22,264 bases of DNA, taken from assembly GCA_025356715.1 (NCBI GenBank), contig JANXRU010000090.1, positions 1 through 22,264 on the forward strand, read 5' to 3'. A program made the position numbers and the translations under genes. Below the pieces are notes generated by a model. It ran no database searches. It was not told the DNA's origin and saw only the letters and a list, made by a program, of their open reading frames with translations. Positions 1 through 6,634 of the stretch are shown here, one piece after another. The DNA is from Bacteroidota bacterium (lineage in GTDB: Bacteria; Bacteroidota; Bacteroidia; B-17B0; B-17BO). Position 1 is the first letter of the stretch, and every line of letters begins with the position of its first letter.

Positions 1-1
1 A

Positions 2-1081
2 CATTTTGGTTTTTGTTATGGTGTTGAAAATGCCATTGAAATTTCATTTAAAGCATTAGATGAAAATCCAACTAAGCGAATATTTTTATTAAGTCAAATG
101 ATACATAATCCAGATGTAAACAACGACTTAACAGATCGTGGAGTACATTTTTTACAAGATACAAATGGCAAGCAATTAATTTCTTTTGATACTTTAACCA
201 GTGATGATGTGGTTATTATTCCTGCATTTGGCGCTCCTTTAGACATTATTGAAATTTTAGAAAAAAAACAAATTAAAACAGAAGCTTACAACACCACTTG
301 CCCGTTTGTGGAACGTGTTTGGAAAAAATCAGAAACGATTGGAAAAGATAATTACACCATTATCATACACGGAAAAGCCAATCATGAAGAAACTAGATCT
401 ACGTTTTCTCGTAGCGATAAACATAGCCGAGCTATTATTGTTCGCGACATGGAAGAGTCTAAATTATTGGCAGAATATATTTTAGGTAAAAAATCTAAAG
501 ACCAGTTTAAAATAGATTTTAAAGATAAATATTCTTACAATTTAGACATTGAAAAAGACTTACAACGTGTGGGCGTAATCAATCAAACAACAATGCTGGC
601 AAGCGAAACTCAAGCAATAGCCGATTATTTTAAAAATATTATGATTGAAAAATATAGTATCGATGAAATTAATAATCATTTTGCTGATACAAGAGATACG
701 TTATGTTATGCAACTAACGAAAATCAAGATGCTACTTATGGATTGTTAAATGCAGAAGCCGACTTAGCAATTGTTGTAGGAGGATACAACAGTAGTAATA
801 CTTCGCATTTAGTAGAATTATGCGAACGCAAATTTAAAACGTATTTTATATCATCTGAAAAAGAAATAATAGACGCAAATACAATTCATCATTTTAATTA
901 TCATCATAAAAAACAATTAACCTCAACCTCATTTTTGCCAAATAAAAAACCGTTACGAATCATTTTAACAAGTGGCGCCTCTTGCCCTGACTCAGTCATA
1001 GAAGGTGTTATACATAAACTAAATAGTTTTTTTACAAATACGAAAACTGTAGAGGAAGCATTAAAGCTTTTAAGTACTTAA
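2..1081 (+). CDS. ispH: 4-hydroxy-3-methylbut-2-enyl diphosphate reductase, 5' end outside window
   Basis: IspH performs the last step of the MEP isoprenoid pathway, reducing HMBPP to IPP and DMAPP with a 4Fe-4S cluster. The frame is open from base 2, so the ATG at 98 is internal; about 359 codons are visible and the N-terminus is missing. The three cluster cysteines are present: in FGFCYGVENA (Cys codon 14-16), in TTCPFVERVW and in DTLCYATNENQDA. Substrate-binding motifs IHNPDV, NHEETRST, NQTTML, VVGGYNSSNTSHL and TSGASCPDS are all there. Several of these (PAFGAP, IHGKANHEET, GGYNSSNTSHL) match the plant/cyanobacterial form of IspH better than the E. coli form; the His in the E. coli motif SAHGVS is Phe here. 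The stop shares TTAA with the stop of the convergent kinase gene. The identification is very secure. Confidence 0.95.
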   Translation, partial: HFGFCYGVENAIEISFKALDENPTKRIFLLSQMIHNPDVNNDLTDRGVHFLQDTNGKQLISFDTLTSDDVVIIPAFGAPLDIIEILEKKQIKTEAYNTTCPFVERVWKKSETIGKDNYTIIIHGKANHEETRSTFSRSDKHSRAIIVRDMEESKLLAEYILGKKSKDQFKIDFKDKYSYNLDIEKDLQRVGVINQTTMLASETQAIADYFKNIMIEKYSIDEINNHFADTRDTLCYATNENQDATYGLLNAEADLAIVVGGYNSSNTSHLVELCERKFKTYFISSEKEIIDANTIHHFNYHHKKQLTSTSFLPNKKPLRIILTSGASCPDSVIEGVIHKLNSFFTNTKTVEEALKLLST

Positions 1082-3054
1082 ACTTTGAAAATAATTTCAA
1101 AATTAGCGCCATCTGCATTATAAATTTTCAACTCGGCATTTATCTGGTCGGATAAAATAAAAACAATATCTAATCCTAAAGACTCAATGGAGTTTTGGTC
1201 GAAATTTACTGGCAAACCAGTGCCATTATCAGAAATTTTTAATTGATACGTGTTTTTTACAACTTTAGATAATTGAATATTAATAACACCTTCTTTGCCA
1301 TTAAAGGCGTGTTTATAAGCATTTGATATTAATTCGTTTGTTATTAATCCAAGAGGAATAGCTGTATCTAAATTTAATTCTAAATCAATAATACTTGATT
1401 TAATTTTTATTCGTTTTTCTAATAAAGGAAAGCTTGCCGAAATTTGTATAATCAAATTTAACAAATAATTATCAAAAGATAAATTTGTAATCTCATTATT
1501 CCTATAAAGTAATTGATGAAGCAGGGCGATAGAGTTTATTCGGTCTTGAGCTTCTGTTAATGCCACTTTTACTTCATCATTGCTACTTTTACCTACTTGT
1601 AGCTTGAGTAAACTAGAAATTATTTGTAAATTATTTTTAACCCTATGATGAACTTCTTTTATTAATAATACATTTTCATCTAACGATTTACCAATTATTT
1701 TATTTCTCGTTCCAATTTGCTTATTTCTAATTTCCAATAACTGTTTTCGTTTTTTCATTTTACCTAATTGGTACAAAACAATAATCATGAAAATTACCAT
1801 TACTGAACCACAAATAATTAAAGCATTTCTTATAATTTTTTGCTTCGATATTTCTTCGTTTTTTTCATTAATGTTTGCTTGGTTTTCAATAATCAAATCT
1901 TCCTTTTGATCCATTTGATAGGCCACTTGTGTCGATATCAATTCCTTTATGTTTTCTTGGCTATCCAAACTATCTTTTACATTAATGTATTTACAATAAT
2001 AATTAATTGACTCAATTAATTTTCCAGATTTTTGGTAGTATTCAGCGTATTGTTTTAAAACATTCAATTTAGTTTTATAATCATCTATCCCAAGCATTAC
2101 CGTATTTGCACTATCTAAATATCTTTTAGATAAATCTAATTGACTCAATTGTAAATAACAGCGTGATAATTCTAATTGACTGATTGCGGCATTATGAAAA
2201 TTTTTGTCATTAACACTACTTCTCACATCATTTTTTAATAAGGGGATTGCGGCTTTATAATCCTTTAAAATCATAAGAGTTTGACCAATATTACCTTCAA
2301 TTAATCCTAAAACAAATTCTTCCTTTACATTAAGTAATTTATGATTATGATAAATATGAAAAATACTTTTTGCCATTTTATAGCAAGCTAAGGCACTATC
2401 TTGATTATTATCTTTATTCCAAAACAATCCTCTATTGTTGTAAAAACCAACTAATTTTGAGCTATCTTTTTTTACATCCTCATATTCTAGAAGTTGCTGT
2501 TTCAAGCTTTCTTTATAAAATTTCATTTCATAGTAAAGAGTACTTAATGCTGGATCTAATAAATAAGGATCAGGTTTTTCGCTTCTAGTCTTCAATTTAA
2601 CTAATATTTTATGTGCCTCTATAGCCCTATTTAAAGCTCTTGTGGCTATATATGCATTTTTTAAAATAACAAAAACACGACAGCTATCATCAACCGATTT
2701 TATTTTATGCTTCGCTAATAAATCAATAAAAATAGGCGTACTCTTGTAAAAATTTTTATTAAGAAAATACATTTCCCCTTCAATAAATGCAAGCCTATCA
2801 ATTATATCCGTTTTATTGTCTGATATTGCTTTTTCTTTAATCGCTTGCAAATCATCTTTAACTAAAGGGAAACAAGTTAATTTAAAATCAGATTTTAATG
2901 AATCAAAAGCCTTTACTTTACCAGCTAAACTCTGTTCTTTAAAATACTTTAAAAAATCATTTTCGTATTTTCCTTGAGAAAAAGAGAATTTGCTTATTGT
3001 TATCAGCAATAAACTAATACTTAAAAAATTATATATGGAGTGTTTATTTTTCAA
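1078..3054 (-). CDS. TPR-containing membrane sensor histidine kinase (HisKA_2 type)
   Basis: This is a 658-aa orphan sensor kinase. An N-terminal signal peptide (residues 1-27, ending FSFSQ) is followed by a helical region of TPR-like repeats to about residue 370, a coiled segment, one membrane span at about 411-430, and a cytoplasmic kinase core. The core has the HisKA_2 H-box EVHHRVKNNLQ (467-477; the His before RVKNN, about 470, is the expected phosphorylation site), an N-box NELISNAYKHAF (573-584), a G1 box DNGTGLP (609-615) and a G2 box SLGLDIV (625-631). The TPR region should lie outside the cytoplasm and sense an unknown signal. The start is a TTG at 3054; no ATG is available that would keep the signal peptide, and an in-frame stop lies just upstream. 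No response regulator gene is adjacent, so its partner is unknown. It is convergent with ispH and overlaps it by 4 bp. Confidence 0.9.
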   Translation of the reverse strand: MKNKHSIYNFLSISLLLITISKFSFSQGKYENDFLKYFKEQSLAGKVKAFDSLKSDFKLTCFPLVKDDLQAIKEKAISDNKTDIIDRLAFIEGEMYFLNKNFYKSTPIFIDLLAKHKIKSVDDSCRVFVILKNAYIATRALNRAIEAHKILVKLKTRSEKPDPYLLDPALSTLYYEMKFYKESLKQQLLEYEDVKKDSSKLVGFYNNRGLFWNKDNNQDSALACYKMAKSIFHIYHNHKLLNVKEEFVLGLIEGNIGQTLMILKDYKAAIPLLKNDVRSSVNDKNFHNAAISQLELSRCYLQLSQLDLSKRYLDSANTVMLGIDDYKTKLNVLKQYAEYYQKSGKLIESINYYCKYINVKDSLDSQENIKELISTQVAYQMDQKEDLIIENQANINEKNEEISKQKIIRNALIICGSVMVIFMIIVLYQLGKMKKRKQLLEIRNKQIGTRNKIIGKSLDENVLLIKEVHHRVKNNLQIISSLLKLQVGKSSNDEVKVALTEAQDRINSIALLHQLLYRNNEITNLSFDNYLLNLIIQISASFPLLEKRIKIKSSIIDLELNLDTAIPLGLITNELISNAYKHAFNGKEGVINIQLSKVVKNTYQLKISDNGTGLPVNFDQNSIESLGLDIVFILSDQINAELKIYNADGANFEIIFKV

Positions 3055-3152
3055 AAAAAATAATTAGACTATTTTAAATTTAGAGGCTGAATTCACTATA
3101 AATTTATTAAATTTATCGGATTAAATAATTGAATATTTAATACTTTTTCTAC

Positions 3153-3160
3153 CAAAATTA
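3153..3160 (-). promoter_or_regulatory. candidate -7 element (TAATTTTG) for the kinase gene
   Basis: The minus strand reads TAATTTTG, a full match to the Bacteroidota TAnnTTTG -7 element, in the 132-bp divergent gap between the kinase and the exonuclease. It would give a leader of about 90 nt. No TTTG -33 element is visible at the right distance, so this is weak. Confidence 0.3.
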
Positions 3161-3186
3161 ATCCTATTTATACTTAATATAACTGT

Positions 3187-3993
3187 ATGCACTTAAATCT
3201 CACAAAACCTCTTGCTTTTTTTGATTTAGAAACCACTGGTATCAATGTGGGAGCCGATCGTATTGTTGAAATCTCTATCGTTCGAGTAAACGTTGATAAT
3301 ACAACCGATATCTTAACCAAAAAAGTAAACCCTACCATTCCTATTCCTATTTTTACCTCAAAAATACACGGTATTTATGATAAAGATATTGTAGATTGCC
3401 CTACTTTTAAAGAATTAGCTCCACAATTATCGCAATTTTTAACCAATTGCGATTTGGCAGGTTTTAACTCAAACAAATTTGACGTACCTGTTTTAGTAGA
3501 AGAATTTTTACGAGCTGATATTGATTTTGATTTGAAACACAGAAAACTCATTGATGTTCAAAATATTTTCCATTTAATGGAACCACGTAATTTAACGGCT
3601 GCCTATAAATTTTATTGTGGTAAGCCTTTAATAAATGCTCACTCCGCCGAAGCTGATACTATTGCAACTTACGAAATTTTTAAAGCCCAATTAAAGCACT
3701 ACGAACATACCGAAGTGGAAGATGAGAAAGGGAATAAAACCACTCCAGTAAAAAATGATATGGCAGTATTGAGTGCGTTAACTACTCGTACTAAAAATGC
3801 TGACTTAGCCGGAAGAATAGTATTTAATGATAAAAATGAAGAAGTATTTAGTTTTGGTAAACACAAAGATAAAACAGTAAAAGAAGTTTTTGAAAAAGAA
3901 CCATCCTATTATAATTGGATGATGCAAGGTGATTTTCCTCTTTATACAAAAAAAATTATTACTCAAATTAGACTGAGTATGAAAGCGAATTAA
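3187..3993 (+). CDS. DEDDh 3'-5' exonuclease with C-terminal DUF3820-like domain
   Basis: This 268-aa protein belongs to the DnaQ-like exonuclease superfamily, metal-dependent enzymes that remove nucleotides from 3' ends. Exo I is FFDLETTG (Asp13, Glu15), Exo II is AGFNSNKFDVPVL (Asp99) and Exo III is NAHSAEADT (His152, Asp157), so the complete DEDDh set is present. After a linker at about 178-212, residues 215-262 (VFSFGKHKDKTVKEVF ... YNWMMQGDFP) resemble the DUF3820 module often found at the C-terminus of such exonucleases. It lacks polymerase or helicase domains, so it may be a stand-alone repair or RNA/DNA trimming nuclease rather than the replicative proofreading subunit. The ATG start leaves an ordinary cytoplasmic N-terminus. 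It faces away from the kinase gene and is followed by a gene on the same strand 97 bp downstream. Confidence 0.9.
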   Translation: MHLNLTKPLAFFDLETTGINVGADRIVEISIVRVNVDNTTDILTKKVNPTIPIPIFTSKIHGIYDKDIVDCPTFKELAPQLSQFLTNCDLAGFNSNKFDVPVLVEEFLRADIDFDLKHRKLIDVQNIFHLMEPRNLTAAYKFYCGKPLINAHSAEADTIATYEIFKAQLKHYEHTEVEDEKGNKTTPVKNDMAVLSALTTRTKNADLAGRIVFNDKNEEVFSFGKHKDKTVKEVFEKEPSYYNWMMQGDFPLYTKKIITQIRLSMKAN

Positions 3994-4056
3994 AATTTAA
4001 TTAGTCTTCATTTTATAAAAAAATAAATCGGTTTTAAAAACAGTAAATAGTAATTT

Positions 4057-4086
4057 TCATTTCTCGACTCCGCTCGAAAGGACAGC
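4057..4086. repeat. REP-like palindromic element before the 4091 gene
   Basis: Bases 4061-4080 (TTCTCGACTCCGCTCGAAAG), flanked by CAT and GACAG, form an imperfect inverted repeat: arms near TTTCTCGA and TCGAAAGG around CTCCGC. From memory, this sequence (reverse strand form CTTTCGAGCGGAGTCGAGAA) is a dispersed intergenic palindrome in many Flavobacteriia and related genomes. It is GC-rich compared with its surroundings and ends 4 bases before the next start codon. Only one copy lies in this window, so the repeat status rests on recall. Confidence 0.5.
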
Positions 4087-4090
4087 TAAA

Positions 4091-4657
4091 ATGCACGAAT
4101 TAGAACCTTTTTATAATTGGCAACATCTATACATTGCTTCAGAAGATGAAGAATCTCCTTTTTATGGAACAGAATATAGCGAGTTTCAATATAGTAAAAC
4201 GGTTTACAATTACTATATACATCCGCAATGGGACGATATGGGTAGTGAAACATTATACCTTAAAATTTTATTTGTAGATTATGATGAAAAGTACGCCATT
4301 ATTGAATTGATAGGCGAATGGAATGATGCTATCAATAACGATATCATGTTATTAAAACGCGATATTATAGATGAATTAATGTTTCATAACATTAATAAAT
4401 ACATTTTAATTGGCGAAAACGTATTAAACTTCCATTCATCTGATGATTCGTATTACGAAGAATGGTTTGAAGACATTGACGATGGTTGGATTGCCTGTGT
4501 TAATTTCAGAGATCATATTTTGAAAGAATTTAAACAAGCAGGTTTAGATTATTACCTCATATCGGGTGGAGAATTAAATGACTTTGAATGGCGAAAATTC
4601 TCACCTGGTCAAGTGTTTGGCAATATTTCTAAAATTATTGGTAAGCGTCTTTCTTAA
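4091..4657 (+). CDS. hypothetical acidic protein, apparently conserved in Bacteroidota
   Basis: This 188-aa soluble protein has no signal peptide, membrane span or recognised catalytic motif. It is strongly acidic and rich in Tyr, Trp, Asp and Glu, with blocks such as FYNWQHLYIASEDEESPFYG, YNYYIHPQWDDMGS, IIELIGEWNDAINNDI, ILIGENVLNFHSSDDSYYEE and YYLISGGELNDFEW. I recall similar proteins with the same blocks across Bacteroidota, all without assigned function. The dense conserved aromatic and acidic residues suggest a folded cytoplasmic protein with a conserved surface, but I assign no function. The ATG at 4091 directly follows the palindromic element at 4057-4086, so that repeat would lie in the 5' untranslated leader or the promoter. 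Confidence 0.8.
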   Translation: MHELEPFYNWQHLYIASEDEESPFYGTEYSEFQYSKTVYNYYIHPQWDDMGSETLYLKILFVDYDEKYAIIELIGEWNDAINNDIMLLKRDIIDELMFHNINKYILIGENVLNFHSSDDSYYEEWFEDIDDGWIACVNFRDHILKEFKQAGLDYYLISGGELNDFEWRKFSPGQVFGNISKIIGKRLS

Positions 4658-4664
4658 AAAAAGA

Positions 4665-4840
4665 ACCTATTTAATTTCAACACCTTAATTTATTTGAATA
4701 TCGCCTCTACAGGGTTTTAATCTATTGTAATATTTTTTCCACCTATTAACGCCCTTAAGGGCAACATATAGGAAACAAACCATCCTAAACAGATGTGAGG
4801 TTTTAAATTTTGAAATTCAACGACGAAATATGGATTAATT
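4665..4840. repeat. non-coding repeat-like stretch with a 12-bp perfect palindrome
   Basis: The 193 bp between convergent genes hold no credible gene. They include a perfect palindrome GCCCTTAAGGGC (4751-4762) and, nearby, GCCTCTACAGGGTTTTAAT. These pieces look like parts of a dispersed intergenic repeat: I recall similar arrangements in other Bacteroidota genomes but cannot confirm it here. Minus-strand frames are partly open across it but lack a start and contain stops. No typical hairpin plus T-run terminator is visible, although both flanking genes end here. Confidence 0.35.
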
Positions 4841-4850
4841 ATTAATCCCT

Positions 4851-5555
4851 TTAAACAAACAATTCCTCATCAGTACCCGAACTCGATCCATAACCAAGGC
4901 GTTTCCCAATACGTAAATTAATACTGCTCACTTTTTCTTGTATTTCCCCAACCGACACTTGCCTTACGGCTTCATTGGGTGGTGTATATAAATCGAATGA
5001 AATCACATAAATAATTAAATCATTTATAATCTCTAAAAATATATCTTTACTTATTGGTGTATCTGAAAAAGAAGAATACTTCACTCCCATCGTACCTTTT
5101 GCTTCAATAAAAAAACGCATTTCCCTATTAATAAAAATACGGCATACCAAATAGCCTAAATCCTCGGAGCGATTGTATTTAAAGGAATCCGCTAAAAAAT
5201 TATATACATTGATGATACCACAATAGGAATTAGCTTCATTTTGTTTCACATAACCCGTTTTAAACATCATGTGTGTTTTTTCGAACTGAAATACATTGGT
5301 GTGCATAAAAAATTCGAGCATATCACTCGCTACTTTTAACTGGGTAACGTAATTATTAGCTTCAGTTACATTTATACCAATACGCTTGTCAATGGCTTCT
5401 GTTTCTGATTTTAAATTATCAGCTGTTTCATTAATTGCCTTTCTTAAAAGGTCAAACGAAGCAATGGTGTTTTTAAACACATCTTGTTTCATGACTGATT
5501 TCTCTTTTAATAACGTCAGTATTTTTTGTTTTTGTATATTTAAATTGTCGCTCAT
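4851..5555 (-). CDS. hypothetical protein (unrecognised)
   Basis: I do not recognise this family. The ATG at 5555 (MSDNLNIQKQKILTLLKEKS) is preferred over a TTG 14 codons upstream, because the extra residues lie in the likely promoter region and do not look like a natural N-terminus. The 234-aa product starts with a helical, coiled-coil-like half (about 1-80, rich in Lys, Glu, Ala and Leu). A more compact half follows with blocks such as FFMHTNVFQFEKTHMMFKTG, YCGIINVYNFLADSF and LGYLVCRIFINREMRFFIEA. The C-terminus is Gly/Ser-rich and acidic (GYGSSSGTDEELFV). There is no signal peptide or membrane span. The gene is divergent from cvfB with 119 bp between starts and ends at the repeat-like stretch. 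Confidence 0.75.
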   Translation of the reverse strand: MSDNLNIQKQKILTLLKEKSVMKQDVFKNTIASFDLLRKAINETADNLKSETEAIDKRIGINVTEANNYVTQLKVASDMLEFFMHTNVFQFEKTHMMFKTGYVKQNEANSYCGIINVYNFLADSFKYNRSEDLGYLVCRIFINREMRFFIEAKGTMGVKYSSFSDTPISKDIFLEIINDLIIYVISFDLYTPPNEAVRQVSVGEIQEKVSSINLRIGKRLGYGSSSGTDEELFV

Positions 5556-5649
5556 AACCAGTGTAATTTCTCGAAATAAATGTATCAATAATAACAAGAG
5601 CTACCAAACTGATCTTGCATTTAGTAGTTCAAAAAGAATTAAAAAATTG

Positions 5650-5657
5650 TATCTTCG
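5650..5657 (+). promoter_or_regulatory. candidate -7 element (TATCTTCG) for cvfB
   Basis: TATCTTCGCA differs by one base from TATCTTTG, a common form of the Bacteroidota -7 box. It lies 17 bp before the cvfB ATG, which would give a leader of about 10 nt. No clear -33 TTTG is seen. Confidence 0.35.
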
Positions 5658-5674
5658 CATAAAGAACCAAACAG

Positions 5675-6523
5675 ATGATACAATTAGGAAAAACAAATAC
5701 TCTTGCCATTTTAAGAAACACTCCCGTAGGCATGTATTTGGGCAACGAAGAAAATGAAGCCATTTTATTACCCAAAAAATTTATAGAACCTGAGTTTGAA
5801 ATTGGACAATCCATCGACGTATTTGTGTACAAAGATTCTGAAGATCGACTTATAGCAACGCGCTTGAAACCCTTTGTAGAAATTAATCACTTTGCGCACT
5901 TATATGTTTCGGAAGCTACCGAGTATGGTGCTTTTATGGATTGGGGCTTGGAAAAAGATTTATTTGTACCATTTAAAGAACAAAAGCATAAAATGGCCGA
6001 AGGGCAATCGTATGTGGTGTATGTGTATTTAGATGAGTTATCTGAGCGAATAGTAGCATCCAGCAAAATAAATAAATTTATTAGCAACGAAATTTTGCAA
6101 GTAGAACAAGGCCAAGAAGTAAACTTAATGGTATACGACCAATCGCCTTTAGGCTTTAATTGCATTATTAACGGCATGCACAAAGGTTTAATTTATAACA
6201 ACGATATTTATAAAGACATTCGTGTTGGCGATGAATTAATGGGCTACATCAAAACCATTAGAGAAAATAACCTTATAGATTTAAGCTTACAAAACATAGG
6301 ATTTAAGCATGTGTTATCATCAACTGATGTTATTTTAGAATACTTACGCGAACATGGCGGCGTGTTAAAACTCACGGATAGAAGCACTCCCGAAGAAATT
6401 GTCAAACTATTTAATATGAGTAAAGCAACTTTTAAAAAATCGATAGGCGTGTTATACCGCCAACGAAAAGTATTGATTAAAGAGGATGGCGTTTATGAGG
6501 TTCATGAAGAGTTGAAGCCTTAA
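5675..6523 (+). CDS. cvfB: CvfB/YitL-type S1 RNA-binding protein
   Basis: The 282-aa product has the CvfB layout of several S1-like OB folds followed by a winged helix. It has a divergent first S1 unit (about 1-64), a canonical one with SEATEYGAFMDWGLEKDLFVP (about 68-132), and a third from about 141 to 206 with INGMHKGLIYNNDIYKDI and VGDELMGYIKTIRENNLIDL. The C-terminal winged helix, about 215-280, contains GVLKLTDRSTPEEIVKLFNM and ends KEDGVYEV. Family members bind RNA; CvfB affects virulence factor expression in Staphylococcus, but its role in Bacteroidota is not settled. It is monocistronic: a divergent gene upstream and a strong hairpin terminator starting 10 bp after its stop. The family call is secure and the physiological role open. 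Confidence 0.88.
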   Translation: MIQLGKTNTLAILRNTPVGMYLGNEENEAILLPKKFIEPEFEIGQSIDVFVYKDSEDRLIATRLKPFVEINHFAHLYVSEATEYGAFMDWGLEKDLFVPFKEQKHKMAEGQSYVVYVYLDELSERIVASSKINKFISNEILQVEQGQEVNLMVYDQSPLGFNCIINGMHKGLIYNNDIYKDIRVGDELMGYIKTIRENNLIDLSLQNIGFKHVLSSTDVILEYLREHGGVLKLTDRSTPEEIVKLFNMSKATFKKSIGVLYRQRKVLIKEDGVYEVHEELKP

Positions 6524-6533
6524 TCGCTTACTT

Positions 6534-6573
6534 AAAAAAATCCATCTTCAACCAAATGAAGATGGATTTTTTT
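6534..6573. terminator. bidirectional hairpin terminator between cvfB and the amidase gene
   Basis: A perfect 17-bp inverted repeat (6534-6550 and 6557-6573, loop ACCAAA) has an A-run on one side and a T-run on the other, so it can stop transcription from both convergent genes. It is the strongest hairpin I found in the window. Confidence 0.9.
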
Positions 6574-6634
6574 GTTATTACTTATGCGATGGATTATAAA
6601 AACATAGATTAAAACTCACTAATACGAACATCAA

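Noticed and set aside
98..100. ATG as start of ispH
   Set aside because: The frame is open to base 2 and encodes FGFCYGVENA with a cluster cysteine upstream, so this Met is internal.
4658..4850. Small protein on the minus strand across the intergenic stretch
   Set aside because: No start codon and stops in each frame; repeat-like content is more likely than coding.
5556..5597. Extra 14 codons at the N-terminus of the 4851-5555 gene
   Set aside because: They start from TTG, and the sequence reads better from the ATG at 5555.
5386..5757. 123-codon open frame on the plus strand
   Set aside because: It overlaps the gene at 4851-5555 in antisense and runs into cvfB in another frame.
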